Origin: Acaryochloris sp. CRU_2_0
GTDB lineage: Bacteria; Cyanobacteriota; Cyanobacteriia; Thermosynechococcales; Thermosynechococcaceae
Reading direction: 5' to 3'
DNA length: 46,046 nucleotides
Assembly: GCA_012034865.1 (NCBI GenBank)
Contig: JAAUOM010000026.1
Location: 1-46,046, forward strand
Shown: in pieces, positions 26,838 to 36,866 of the stretch
Position numbering within the stretch: position 1 is the stretch's first letter
How the letters are laid out: each line of letters begins with the position of its first letter
The notes under the pieces: model-generated
What the model was told of the DNA's origin: nothing
Databases searched by the model: none
What the model saw: the letters and a program-made list of their open reading frames with translations, nothing else
Program-made: the position numbers and the translations under genes

Positions 26838-27081
26838 GTCAGACGCCAGCAATTCTCATTTTGGAAATATACGCCGAATGACCTGTGATATAAAGTGTTC
26901 TCATCGTCAACAACAGGACAGATCCTCGGCCTATCTATTGTGAAATCCCTATAAGACCGTATCGGTGAGGTCAACATGGACTTCTTAGATCTCAAAACGA
27001 ACGTAATCTGAAATTCATAAGCTCCCTAGTAGCAATGATTTCAGCCTGGAAAAATCAAAATGAGAATTGCTAGTCAGACGC
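26838..27081. mobile_element. 226-bp MITE-like element (26847-27072) with 9-bp target duplication
   Basis: The ends are 17-bp inverted repeats, CAGCAATTCTCATTTTG at 26847-26863 and CAAAATGAGAATTGCTA at 27056-27072, matching at 16 positions. Directly outside them is an exact 9-bp direct repeat GTCAGACGC (26838-26846 and 27073-27081), the expected footprint of transposition. The interior has no open frame of useful length. A 9-bp duplication fits families such as IS4 or IS1, but the parent IS is not visible here. The element fills most of the gene-free stretch 26756-27118. Confidence 0.85.
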
Positions 27082-27118
27082 ATGAACCCATCCTTTCTTT
27101 GCCGTTGGCTTGATGCAC

Positions 27119-29215
27119 TTAACGTTGATCCAGTGCCCTCAGTTGTTGGATCAGCAAGCTTAAAAATAGACCCACATCTGTAACGACACCCACTGACTCT
27201 ATTGATCCGCGATCGCTCAACTTAGTGACTACCGCTGGATTAATATCCACACATACCAGCTTCACCCCCGCAGGTGTCATATTTCCCACCCCGATGGAAT
27301 GCAACATAGATGAGAGCATCAAAATCAAATCTGCATGATCAATCAGTTGTTTGTATTCTTGCTGTGCCTCAATCAAATCCATCTGCGTATCCGGTAGAGG
27401 ACCATCATCGCGGATTGAACCTGCTAAGCAAAACGGAACCTTCCGCTGAATGCATTCATACATTACCCCTGTTGTGAGCACACCCTGCTCCACGGCATTT
27501 GCAATACTGCCACACCCCCGGATCACATTGATAGCCTTCATGTGATGACGGTGCCCACCGTGTACCGACACCCCCTGCTGCATATCGATACCCAGAGAAG
27601 TCCCCAAGAGGGCTTGCTCAATATCATGAACTGCGATCGCATTTCCACCCAAGAGGGCTTGCACATATCCCTGGCGAATCAGCCAACTTAGATGTTCTCC
27701 GCCACCCGTATGGATGACCACTGGACCAGCCACGACAGCGACTTTGCCACTGCGATCGCGAATTTGGCGCAATTCCCAGGCAATCTGCTCAACAACGAGT
27801 TCCACTCGTCGTTCACTGGAAACGCCAGCCCCCATAAAGCTAAATTCGTCAGCAGTTCCCCGCTGTTCCCGAAGGGTAGACTTGCGAATTGTGCGAATAC
27901 CTGCTGTGTCTACCACCACGTGATCCCCAACCTTGAGATCTCGCAGTAGACTACAGGTGGCAACTGGATTGTTTTCAGTCGCGCTGACAATGATCACTGC
28001 ATCCATCCGTTGTCCTTGCACACGTACCCACTCACCATTGACCCGTACTTCTGTTGGGTAAATGGTTGTCACATAGAAATTTTTGGGGGCAACACCCTCT
28101 TGAATCACGGCCTCTAAAGTAACATCACAGATTTCTTGTGGGGGTTGAATTGCTCCTAGCGCGATCGCCTGAGACATGATTTTGTTCATGATCTCCCTAC
28201 TAGGGGCAGAAACCTTAACCTGAGCAGTTGAGATACTTTGTCGCTGCTCTCCTAGATCAAACTCCAGAACCTGGAAGCTGCCACCACCTGCCACAATCAA
28301 ATCCAAGACGCGATTGAGAAGGCCAGAATCCAGTAAATGACCTTCCAGCAGAATGGTTTGACTTTCGATTGCAGCTTGGGGATTTAGCTTAACCTGAATA
28401 GGCTCAGTTAAGCGAAGCGTTAAGCACTTGGCAGCTCCACCCGCTTTTATAAACTCAGTTAAAGGGGTTTCAACCACCTCAAACCCTACTGTGCAAAGCT
28501 TTGCTTTTAAGTCAGAACTGATTGGGTTGAGAATCACAATATTCTCAATATTGATGGCATTACAGGCAAAATTTACTGCATCAGGTTCACTAACAACGAT
28601 CCGCTTTGATTCTGGGATTCGTTGCGAAATCAAACGATTGGAGTAGGCATCAAAGGCAGGGGGATAGTAGAGCAGATAGCCATTGATCAATGGGCAGAAA
28701 CAGGTATCCAGATGATAGAAGCGCTCGTCCATGAGCCGTAGAGAGAGGACTTCCACATCCAACCAGTCAGCCAAGTAGGGATGAGCATCTAGCTCGGAAC
28801 GGAATCCATAGCCTGCCCATAGCCAGCGACCTTCTCGATCTAACAGGGCATCTCCCGCCCCCTCAAAGGGTAAATCTTTGGGTAAGTCGTGGAGGGTATA
28901 GCCTTGGTCGATAAACCACTGCCGATAGAAAAATTCTTCACCCTGACGCTCAGGATGTAGAAAGCGACTGAGCACGACCGTCTTGTCAACCACCAATCCA
29001 GCATTGGCCGTAAACACCATATCGGGCCAATCTGGCTGAGGAACCATCATCTCAATGTTAGCCGACTTGCTCAGGAGTTGATGAAGACACTGCCACTGTT
29101 GAATGGCAAGATCACGGGAGGAATGATGAATATTCCCGATCATCCAGGGATTGATGGCATAGTCTACGTCAAAATAATCCGGTGCGCACATTAAAAAATG
29201 AATCGGTAAGTTCAT
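27119..29215 (-). CDS. agrE: Bifunctional arginine dihydrolase / ornithine cyclodeaminase-type enzyme (AgrE/ArgZ)
   Basis: About 698 residues from ATG 29215. The N-terminal 280 residues are the guanidine-modifying (amidinotransferase-fold) domain: FLMCAPDYFDVDYAINPWM, PDMVFTANAGLV, FEGAGDAL, catalytic His in FYHLDTCFCP and the nucleophile Cys in GGAAKCLTLRL. It converts arginine to ornithine, CO2 and ammonia. The C-terminal part is the LOR/SDH-associated domain (RGTADEFSFMGAGVSSERRVEL onwards, with VAGPVVIHTGGG), which in AgrE of filamentous cyanobacteria turns ornithine into proline. It directly follows putA (84 bases from this start; a TTG at 29287 would leave 12). Together they take arginine to glutamate. 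Confidence 0.93.
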   Translation of the reverse strand: MNLPIHFLMCAPDYFDVDYAINPWMIGNIHHSSRDLAIQQWQCLHQLLSKSANIEMMVPQPDWPDMVFTANAGLVVDKTVVLSRFLHPERQGEEFFYRQWFIDQGYTLHDLPKDLPFEGAGDALLDREGRWLWAGYGFRSELDAHPYLADWLDVEVLSLRLMDERFYHLDTCFCPLINGYLLYYPPAFDAYSNRLISQRIPESKRIVVSEPDAVNFACNAINIENIVILNPISSDLKAKLCTVGFEVVETPLTEFIKAGGAAKCLTLRLTEPIQVKLNPQAAIESQTILLEGHLLDSGLLNRVLDLIVAGGGSFQVLEFDLGEQRQSISTAQVKVSAPSREIMNKIMSQAIALGAIQPPQEICDVTLEAVIQEGVAPKNFYVTTIYPTEVRVNGEWVRVQGQRMDAVIIVSATENNPVATCSLLRDLKVGDHVVVDTAGIRTIRKSTLREQRGTADEFSFMGAGVSSERRVELVVEQIAWELRQIRDRSGKVAVVAGPVVIHTGGGEHLSWLIRQGYVQALLGGNAIAVHDIEQALLGTSLGIDMQQGVSVHGGHRHHMKAINVIRGCGSIANAVEQGVLTTGVMYECIQRKVPFCLAGSIRDDGPLPDTQMDLIEAQQEYKQLIDHADLILMLSSMLHSIGVGNMTPAGVKLVCVDINPAVVTKLSDRGSIESVGVVTDVGLFLSLLIQQLRALDQR

Positions 29216-29299
29216 ATCAACTAGCACATCTCTGGCGTCATATCTTTGAGCGAAGCCTAACATAGTTAGCTTTGAGCGTGTAATCAACCTCCAGAGCGC

Positions 29300-32272
29300 T
29301 CACTGATTGCCAACAAGTGGGGCAAATCCTTGACGCTGCAAATTATCGGTGATCACCATGGGTTCCAAAAATTGCAGCAAATAATCAGGGCCTCCAGCCT
29401 TGGAACCGATTCCTGACAGTTTGAAGCCCCCAAAAGGTTGACGGCCTACAATTGCCCCTGTAATGCTGCGATTGATATACAGGTTGCCGACCTTAAACGT
29501 TGCCTTAGCAGATTTAATTTGTGAAGGGGTGCGGGAATAGAGTCCGCCGGTAAGAGCGTAGGGGGTGGCATTGGCGATCGCAATCCCCTGCTCAAACGTC
29601 TGAGTCCGGATGACTGCCAGCACGGGGCCAAAAATTTCCTCTTGAGCAATCTGACTTTGAGGAGAAACATCCTTAAAGATCACCGGTCCCACATAGTAGC
29701 CGGAGTCAGGAGCCTCCATTTCCAGGGCAACAGCAGCTTCGGTTTTAGCCTGGGCGATCGCTTGGCGGATGCGCTTCTGCGCCGCTGCGGTGATTACAGA
29801 ACCCACCTGCGTACCTAAAGCTTCAGCAGGCCCAATCTGGAGAGATTCGGTGGCGGCAATTAAGCGCTGCAAAAAAGCCTCATAAATGGTCTCTAAAACA
29901 ATTACTCGTGAACAGGCTGAGCATTTTTGACCGCTATAGCCAAAGGCAGATTGCACCACCCCCGCGACGGCTTGATCCAGATCGGCGCTGCGGTCAATGA
30001 TGATAGCATTCTTACCCCCCATCTCAGCAATCACCCGCTTCAGATGCAGTTGTCCCGGCCTGACTTGAGCTGCGTCTGCGTATATTTGGCACCCCACCGC
30101 CCGAGACCCGGTAAAGGCGATCAGATGCACGGCGGGGTGCTGCACCAGAGAGGTGCCAATCTCAGACCCTCGACCGGGCAAGTATTGGAATACCCCCGAG
30201 GGTACCCCTGCCGCCACCAAAATTTCCGTCAATTTGGCCGCGATCACCATGGCTGGAGCAGCCGGTTTGAGAATGACACAATTTCCGGTCACCAACGCCG
30301 CAACAGACATGCCGGTGGGAATCGCCAAGGGAAAATTCCAAGGAGAAATAACAATAGCAATGCCGCGTGACTGATAGCGATAGATATTGGTCTCTCCCGG
30401 CAGCATCCAAGTATGTCCCTGCTCAAGACGCTCCATTTCAGCAGCATAATAGCGGCAATAGTCAATCGCCTCTGAAACTTCAATATCTGCTTCTCTGAGG
30501 ACTTTCCCCACTTCCAACACCATCCAATAGGACAGTTCTTGGCGCTGTGCTGCCATCAGGTCTGCTGCTCGCCGCAGGATGGCACTGCGTTCACTGACGG
30601 GTCGATTCTGCCAACTCAATAAGGCCGCTTGAGCCGCTTGCAGGGATTGCTCGGCCAATGCCACGGTGGCTAAACCGACTTGACCAATGATTTCTGTGGG
30701 TTGGCAGGGATTGATGGAGTTTTGCACCGTTGAGGTAGTCACGGATTGGCCATCAATCCACGGCCAGTAGGATTTGCCGAGTTGCCGTCGCACAGATTCC
30801 CGTGCCTGGGCTGCTTGCTGTCGAGCCGTGGCCTCAGCATAGTTGGTGTCGGCGGTATGGTTCGGATCGATTGGGGGAGTAGCTAGAGTGACGGGAGATT
30901 GACTAGGGGGAGCCAACAAGGCTTTTGTATCCGTCATCTCTAGACTTTGGCGCAGGAAGGACGTGTTGGCCGTATTCTCCAATAGACGACGTATCAAGTA
31001 GGCCATCCCCGGAATCAGAGGGCCATAAGGACAGTAGACCCGGACTCGATATCCTTGGTGAACCAAGGCTTGAGCCAGTCGGTCAGCCATCCCGTAGAGT
31101 ACTTGGATCTCAAACCGTTCTGGGGGAATCTGGAGGGTGTGTGCGATCGCCATCGCTTTGGCTTGCGATCGCACATTATGACTAGCAATGGCTGCATATA
31201 CGATGGGGTGATGCTTCAACAGCAATTCAGTCATGCGCTCAAAGTTGGCATCGGTTTCTCCCTTGTGGGCAAACACAGGCTGAGGCCAACCTTGTTGGCA
31301 GGCAAGAATCGTTTCTTGATCCCAGTAAGCCCCTTTCACCAGCCGAATCGTTAAGGGAGTTCCCCGAGACCGAACCCAGTCCAGGAGATCTTGTAAATCC
31401 TGATAACTACTGCGCAGATACGCTTGCAACGTCAGGCCAATATCGGTGCGATTCCGAAATTCCGGCTCCATCAGCAAGTCTTTGAGAATGGTCAGGGTCA
31501 GATCCTTGTAAACATGCTGTTCCATATCAAAATGAACCCCCACCCCCAGTGCCTGGGCTTGCTGCAACAGCAGGCGCAAGTGATCTAGAACCCGGTGTTG
31601 ACTCCCCTGTCTATCCAAGGGATCAAACTGGGAATAGAAGGCGGTGAGTTTGACTGAAATCTCTGCCCAAGGCATAGACTGGCCATCTCTAGCCTTGATA
31701 GTCTGGGCAGACGACCCAGCCGGTAACGCCCCAGATAGATGGGTGATCAGATCCAGGTAACCCTGTCGATAGGATGCAGCTTCAGTCTCACTTAGCACAG
31801 CCTCTCCCAAGCAATCGACGGAAAACGCCATCCCTTGACTACGGAGCTTGGCAATCACCTTGGAGAGTTGGGGAAAGGTTTCTCCAGCAATATATTGATG
31901 CGCCAAGGCAGACACACTAGCCTTGAAGACCCTAGCTGCGATATCCCCTCTCAGTGAGTTGGGCGTGGCAAATTTCAGTAATTGCTTCAATACCACCGGC
32001 AGTTCGAGATCAACCGCCGTCAAATACTCCTGTAGATGACTAGCAACATCTGCCGGATTGGACAATATAGGCAATACATCAATCAATCGAAACAGTTGCA
32101 CACGCAAATTTGGATCACTCATGCTCCAAGCCAAAAGCTTGTTGTCTAGGCGAATTGGCTCTAGCACCTGACCCAACCAAGATCTCTCTCCTTGCATTGA
32201 CGACAGCAGTTGGTAGGCAATCTCTTGGGTTGTTTGTTCGTCAGCTTGAGTTGAAAATGATCCAGCAACCAC
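29300..32272 (-). CDS. putA: Bifunctional proline dehydrogenase / pyrroline-5-carboxylate dehydrogenase
   Basis: A 990-residue fusion. The proline dehydrogenase barrel (about 130-470) has VSVKLTAFYSQFDP-like strand motifs, RLVKGAYWDQE and the FAD-site region VYCPYGPLIPGMAYLIRRLLENTANTSFL. The aldehyde dehydrogenase half (about 510-970) has VISPWNFPLAIPTG, AFTGSRAVG, EMGGKNAIIID and the catalytic Cys in GYSGQKCSACSR. It oxidises proline to glutamate with FAD and NAD. There is no N-terminal ribbon-helix-helix, so it is not a DNA-binding PutA. Start is GTG 32272. The next gene downstream is agrE, an operon that makes pathway sense. Confidence 0.95.
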   Translation of the reverse strand: MVAGSFSTQADEQTTQEIAYQLLSSMQGERSWLGQVLEPIRLDNKLLAWSMSDPNLRVQLFRLIDVLPILSNPADVASHLQEYLTAVDLELPVVLKQLLKFATPNSLRGDIAARVFKASVSALAHQYIAGETFPQLSKVIAKLRSQGMAFSVDCLGEAVLSETEAASYRQGYLDLITHLSGALPAGSSAQTIKARDGQSMPWAEISVKLTAFYSQFDPLDRQGSQHRVLDHLRLLLQQAQALGVGVHFDMEQHVYKDLTLTILKDLLMEPEFRNRTDIGLTLQAYLRSSYQDLQDLLDWVRSRGTPLTIRLVKGAYWDQETILACQQGWPQPVFAHKGETDANFERMTELLLKHHPIVYAAIASHNVRSQAKAMAIAHTLQIPPERFEIQVLYGMADRLAQALVHQGYRVRVYCPYGPLIPGMAYLIRRLLENTANTSFLRQSLEMTDTKALLAPPSQSPVTLATPPIDPNHTADTNYAEATARQQAAQARESVRRQLGKSYWPWIDGQSVTTSTVQNSINPCQPTEIIGQVGLATVALAEQSLQAAQAALLSWQNRPVSERSAILRRAADLMAAQRQELSYWMVLEVGKVLREADIEVSEAIDYCRYYAAEMERLEQGHTWMLPGETNIYRYQSRGIAIVISPWNFPLAIPTGMSVAALVTGNCVILKPAAPAMVIAAKLTEILVAAGVPSGVFQYLPGRGSEIGTSLVQHPAVHLIAFTGSRAVGCQIYADAAQVRPGQLHLKRVIAEMGGKNAIIIDRSADLDQAVAGVVQSAFGYSGQKCSACSRVIVLETIYEAFLQRLIAATESLQIGPAEALGTQVGSVITAAAQKRIRQAIAQAKTEAAVALEMEAPDSGYYVGPVIFKDVSPQSQIAQEEIFGPVLAVIRTQTFEQGIAIANATPYALTGGLYSRTPSQIKSAKATFKVGNLYINRSITGAIVGRQPFGGFKLSGIGSKAGGPDYLLQFLEPMVITDNLQRQGFAPLVGNQ

Positions 32273-32442
32273 AAGGACGCTCCTGGCTATGTTAAAGACC
32301 TCTTGATAAAATCCTAGCTTTGCATCTACCTAATGCTCGTGCAAGGATATTAGCCATTTACAGCAATTTTCCTTCGGCAGTTGATCGCAGTGAAATATAT
32401 GACTCTGCATCATTGTATTCAGTAATAGGCTACGTCTGCTCC

Positions 32443-34697
32443 TTAAGTCTCGATCACAACTTTGAGATTGCCGCGCTTGTTGCTGACGTAACAGGCCGTC
32501 GTATCGCCAGAGCGTTCAAATTCAAGATCGAGCAGGGTTGACCCGATTCGTAAATTCTGAATCGATAAGCGATTGATCGACCTCAGCAGAGCTGGATCGA
32601 TAATGTGGAGTTGGTTGCCGGGAGCATTGGGCACCAGATTGACCATCATTGAGATCAATTGAAAGATCGTCCCCGTTGCCCAAGCTTGGGGCGAACAGGC
32701 CACAGGATACTGTACAGGTGGACTAAAACTGTCCGGTTCATAGCCACAAAACAACTCTGGCGGTCGCTGATTAGGCTGTGCCAAGATCATATCAATCAAC
32801 CCTTGGGCTAGGTTCAATGACTGATCGACCAAACTCAGCGATCGCAATCCCAAGGCAATTAAGCTACTATCATGGGGCCAGACCGAGCCAATGTGATATC
32901 CCATCGGATTATAGGCAGGAGAGAGACTACTGAGGGTGCGAATACCGCACCCATTAAACATATCAGGAGCTTTTAAGCGGGCTGCGACGCTCAGGGCTTT
33001 GTCAGAATCGAGAATGCCCAGATTCAGGCAATGGCCAGGATTAGACGTAATACTATCCACTGGCTGCCCGTCGCCATCTAGAGCCAAGGCGCAGTAATCC
33101 TGATCGGCAAGCCAAAAGTCTTGATTAAACCGCACCTTCAGGTCTTGAGCCTGCGATCGCCACAGATCCCCTAAGTCATCTCGGTTCTGGTTCACTGCCA
33201 GTTGGCTCATCCGCATCTTGGCTGCGTAGACATAGGCTTGAACTTCAGCAAGGGAGATCGCGCCTTGAGCCAGTTCTCCCTTCCGATTGATGATACAGTT
33301 GTCAGAATCTTTCCAGCCCTGATTGATCAAGCCTTTTGGAGAGCGGCGATAGTAGCTGAGATAGCCAGTCTCTTGACAGTTGCGATCAATCCAGGCCATG
33401 GCGCGATCGCATTCGGCCACAGTTGATCTAAGGTCTTATGGTCAGATGTCCAGGCAATATACTCAGCGTAAAGCATCAGCCACAGAGGTGTGGCATCTAC
33501 CGTGCCATAGTAAGGTGTGTGCGGCACTTCATGACAGCGAGCCATCTCTCCTAAACGAACCTCATGGAGAATCTTGCCCGGTTGTTCATCTCGCCAGTCA
33601 TTGTCGATGGTGCCTTGATAGTGGGCTAGGACTGACAGGGTTTCACGAGCGATCTCTGGGTCTAAAACCAAGGTTTGGGAGGCGGCAATTATCGAATCTC
33701 TGCCAAATAAAGTCGAAAACCAAGGAACCCCGGCGGAGAGTACCTGATAGCCTTCAAAGGTCTGTCTCAGCAAATAAATATCTTGAACGGCTTTGTCAAT
33801 CACTAAATTGAGTGACGTGTTATCCGTCTTAATTTGGGTAATTTGGGTCGTCCAAGTTTGCTCCTCCAACACCTCTTCTGCTTTTGCTTGAGAAAAAGTG
33901 AGGGGTACATTGACTCCTGAAGCAGGACGATTATTGGTCAATAAATGAATCCGATATCCCAAGATTTGGGATTCGTGAGCCGCAAAATTTAAGTGCCAAA
34001 CCGCAGTGTAGTCAATAATTTGATCGGGCTGACGAGCATTAAACTGAATCCAAGATTCCATCAACCCCTGATCTAATCCCTGATAGGCCAAGACAATTTC
34101 TGGGGGGAATGCTTCTGGGTTGGGGGCATGTTTTTTCTGATTTGGATGGGGTAGATACCTTAATACAGCCCCTCGTTGATCCCGGACAGCGCCTCTGACT
34201 TCAAATAAATCTAGGAAATCAGCATCAAAACTCAGGCTCAGACTGAAGCTAACCGGATGAGTATTGTAGTTTGTGACTTTAATCTCTTCAAATAAGCCCC
34301 CTTTGATCACAATTTCTCTATGAACGCCAATGCTTTCTGCTGGAATGGGCTGGCCAATTCGATTCTCGATCTGGGGATTCGCACCCAAAATCGACATGGC
34401 AAACCCTTTGCGGGCAGTACTACTAAATGAAATCAGAGATCGCCCTTCAATTTGTAGCTCCAATCGGCTCAGAAATCGGGTATCCCGGCAGAATAATCCC
34501 ATGCTCCCTTCAATTCCGTCCGCTCGACATCCTAAGCCAGACATATTCCCCAAGGTGTCCGTAATCAAAAACAGATCGTCATCTTTAAGAGTGAGGGTAG
34601 AAACAGGGCGATCGCCCATGACGCAGATCCATTCGGAAATCGGCATCTGGTTCGCAGGTACAAAAGTTCTACCATCAATTTCAACTAGATCTGGCAT
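32443..34697 (-). pseudogene. Glycogen debranching enzyme (amylo-alpha-1,6-glucosidase type), frameshifted as sequenced
   Basis: Two frames join to about 751 residues. The N-terminal part (MPDLVEIDGRTFVPANQMPISEW to about 240, with GLFCRDTRFLSRLEL) is the bacterial debranching N-terminal domain; the rest is the (alpha/alpha)6-barrel amylo-alpha-1,6-glucosidase part with VPWFSTLFGRDSIIAA, GEMARCHEVPHTPYYGTVDATPLWLML, GYLSYYRRSPKGLINQGWKDS and SVWPHDSSLIALGL. One base is missing near 33411-33414; restoring it gives LWP-x-CDRAMAWIDRNCQ. It trims alpha-1,6 branches of glycogen or related glucans. The upstream GT4 gene on the same strand fits polysaccharide metabolism. Confidence 0.88.
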
Positions 34698-34947
34698 AGT
34701 TTATGATTGAGCAGCTTTCAACTGCGATACTTTAACACGGGCAGTCAGCAGTATATCTGTCGATTTGGGCATTTGCACTACCCCACCCTAGCTCTCCCGC
34801 ACTGACGTGCCGTGACGTTAGAGCCAAGGAGGGTAATGCAGAGCATTCAAAAGGAATCCAAGTTGTATATACCGTAGCCCACTGTTGGAGAGGGGGTGGG
34901 GGTGAGGGCTGCAAGGCTTCGCCAAAAAAGCAGGAAAAGCCAGCTCC

Positions 34948-36045
34948 CTACAGCAGGGTGGGAGTACGGGGGCTTTCAATCGTGACTAAGGTTTGATCAT
35001 GACCATTCTGCGAGTAGCGTTCTGCCAAGATTTTCTGATAGAGAATTTCATAGTTATCCGCCATGCGCTTGGCTGTGAAATTCATCAACACATGGTCACG
35101 ACAGGCACGACGATCCAGGGCAGCCGCCTGATCTATCGCAGCTATGCACTCTTTGACATTCTCGCAGAGAAATCCACTTTGACCCTGGACAATCACTTCA
35201 GGTGCAGAGCCTAACTTCATGGCAATCACAGGCGTACCCGTCACCATCGACTCGATTATCACCAATCCAAATGGCTCCCGCCAGGTAATGGGAAACAGCG
35301 TTGCGACTGCGCCCCCCATGAGAGTACTCTTTTGTTTGTGATTGGCCTCACCCAGAAACTCAATCTGTTTTCCATCTATATGGGGTTTAATTTGTTGCTC
35401 AAAATAGTCCGCATCAATAGCATCCACTTTGCCTGCCATCTTTAGGTGCCAATGCGATCGCTGAGCAATTTCAATAGCTAAATGTGCTCCTTTTTCGGGA
35501 GACATTCGACCAAGAAAAGCGAGATAAGGGGGATTGTCTGGTTGAGGATGAAACTGGTAAGTCTCGGGATCAATGCCATTGTAAATCGTGGATACATAGT
35601 TCAAGCCCAACTTCAGATCTCTTTGAGAATTAGAGATACTCACAAACGGTTGATCTCGAACGTGAGCAAACATCTTTGCGTTATCTGCCGTGAAAATACC
35701 GTGTTGGGTGTGAATGGTCGGAGTTTTCACCAGGGTAGAATAAGGCATTGATAAGCATCCTACATGGGAGTGGATCAGATCAAACTCGTCAGCTTTTTGA
35801 TAGACTCGGCTCATGTTGAGCATGTCATAGATATCCGATTCCTTGACACTGTTATCTAGGCGTAATGCTTTAGGATGAACCGACTCTAGCTTGGCAAGAG
35901 TAGTGGAATCACCGGAAGCAAATAAGGTAACTTCGTGACCGCGCCGCACCAGTTCTTCAGTGAGTAAACTCACGACTAGCTCGGTTCCACCGTAGACGGG
36001 AGGTGGAACTTGCTCCCATAAAGGGGCAATCTGGGCAATTTTCAT
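34948..36045 (-). CDS. GT4-family glycosyltransferase
   Basis: A 365-residue GT-B fold enzyme: N-terminal PPPVYGGTELVVSLLTEELVRRGHEVTLFASGDS, middle LAFLGRMSPEKGAHLAIEIA, and the C-terminal nucleotide-sugar motif EPFGLVIIESMVTGTPVIAMKLGSAPEVI with the EX7E glutamates. It transfers a sugar from an NDP-sugar with retention; acceptor unknown. It lies 250 bases upstream of the debranching enzyme gene on the same strand. The 250-base gap shows no gene I can support. Start ATG 36045; an 11-bp perfect inverted repeat lies about 60 bases upstream. Confidence 0.9.
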   Translation of the reverse strand: MKIAQIAPLWEQVPPPVYGGTELVVSLLTEELVRRGHEVTLFASGDSTTLAKLESVHPKALRLDNSVKESDIYDMLNMSRVYQKADEFDLIHSHVGCLSMPYSTLVKTPTIHTQHGIFTADNAKMFAHVRDQPFVSISNSQRDLKLGLNYVSTIYNGIDPETYQFHPQPDNPPYLAFLGRMSPEKGAHLAIEIAQRSHWHLKMAGKVDAIDADYFEQQIKPHIDGKQIEFLGEANHKQKSTLMGGAVATLFPITWREPFGLVIIESMVTGTPVIAMKLGSAPEVIVQGQSGFLCENVKECIAAIDQAAALDRRACRDHVLMNFTAKRMADNYEILYQKILAERYSQNGHDQTLVTIESPRTPTLL

Positions 36046-36106
36046 CGCAAGCCTTCTATAGGTTTAATCAAGGCAGATGAAGGGGGTTAGACTCAGATTC
36101 AATGGG

Positions 36107-36136
36107 TTAAATTTGATAGAAATCAATCAAATTTAA
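36107..36136. promoter_or_regulatory. Perfect 11-bp inverted repeat upstream of the GT4 gene
   Basis: TTAAATTTGAT (36107-36117) and ATCAAATTTAA (36126-36136) are exact reverse complements around an 8-nt spacer. It is 62 bases upstream of the glycosyltransferase start codon and very AT-rich. Candidate operator; the factor is unknown. Confidence 0.45.
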
Positions 36137-36624
36137 AATCAAAAAAGCCTAATTTTTGCTGAGTGTTATCTGCTTGCAAGATTTGGCTAAATCCGGTCGC
36201 AGCTCCGGCATAGAAAACCCGTGGAATTTCTTAAAAATTCTGTAGTTAAAGTTATTTTGAGCAATTTAGGCACACAAATCATCCAGTTAAGGTGCCTCTA
36301 TCACTTTCTGGACTAATACTCCATGATTCTATTATGTCACATCCCACACTTTCTTGCCGAGCAACCAATGGAAGCATCATTACTGCTCTGATTGACTCAG
36401 ATATTCCCTTCCTATGGTGATCTTTAGAGAAACAAACTAATGCAACCTTAGCCGAATACTAAAGCTACTCTTGAATGAGCACTGTCCCCATTAACCTATG
36501 CTCGACAAGCGGAAATTAAGGCCGTGCAAGAAAAATTAAAGCAAGACTTTAGAAACTGAGATCCTTTACAGGGTAAACCTTTATGGCTATACCTAGACAG
36601 GGAAAGGATAGCAAGTCAGTATTA
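36137..36624. other. Gene-free region between GT4 and glnA promoters
   Basis: I see no supported gene, tRNA or clear mobile element. Frames are broken in all phases. The region is AT-rich and separates two divergent transcription units. Confidence 0.45.
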
Positions 36625-36667
36625 GTAGCCTTTGATACAAAATGCCTACGATCCAGTCTCTTACGAT
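36625..36667 (+). promoter_or_regulatory. NtcA-activated-type promoter of glnA
   Basis: GTA-GCCTTTGA-TAC at 36625-36638 is a perfect NtcA box. TACGAT at 36662-36667 fits TAN3T after 23 bases, the canonical distance. The predicted transcript would start near 36674, leaving a leader of about 190 bases before glnA. Matches the known NtcA control of glnA in cyanobacteria. Confidence 0.85.
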
Positions 36668-36866
36668 ATTAGGCTGAATGCTTAGCTTGACTCACTTGTC
36701 AGTTGTTGTTCAACTTGAAGATGTCATAGATACAGCAGACGCTGAGCTGACCCATCCAGTCGCTTTAGTTCCCATAGCAGAGATGACCCGTCGGATCTGT
36801 AGCTGGGCAGCACTGTTGCCCTCAGGCGCTCTATTGAGCTTGCTATTTATTGTTAAGGAGTAATTC

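Noticed and set aside
34732-34914. A 60-codon frame in the gap between GT4 and debranching enzyme genes
   Set aside because: Composition and the lack of any motif or ribosome site suggest intergenic repeat-like DNA.
36678-36863. A separate 61-residue protein upstream of glnA
   Set aside because: It falls wholly within the predicted glnA leader; kept only as a possible leader frame in the findings.
36674-36866. Glutamine riboswitch in the glnA leader
   Set aside because: The conserved glnA-motif blocks I remember are not visible; a covariance search would be decisive.
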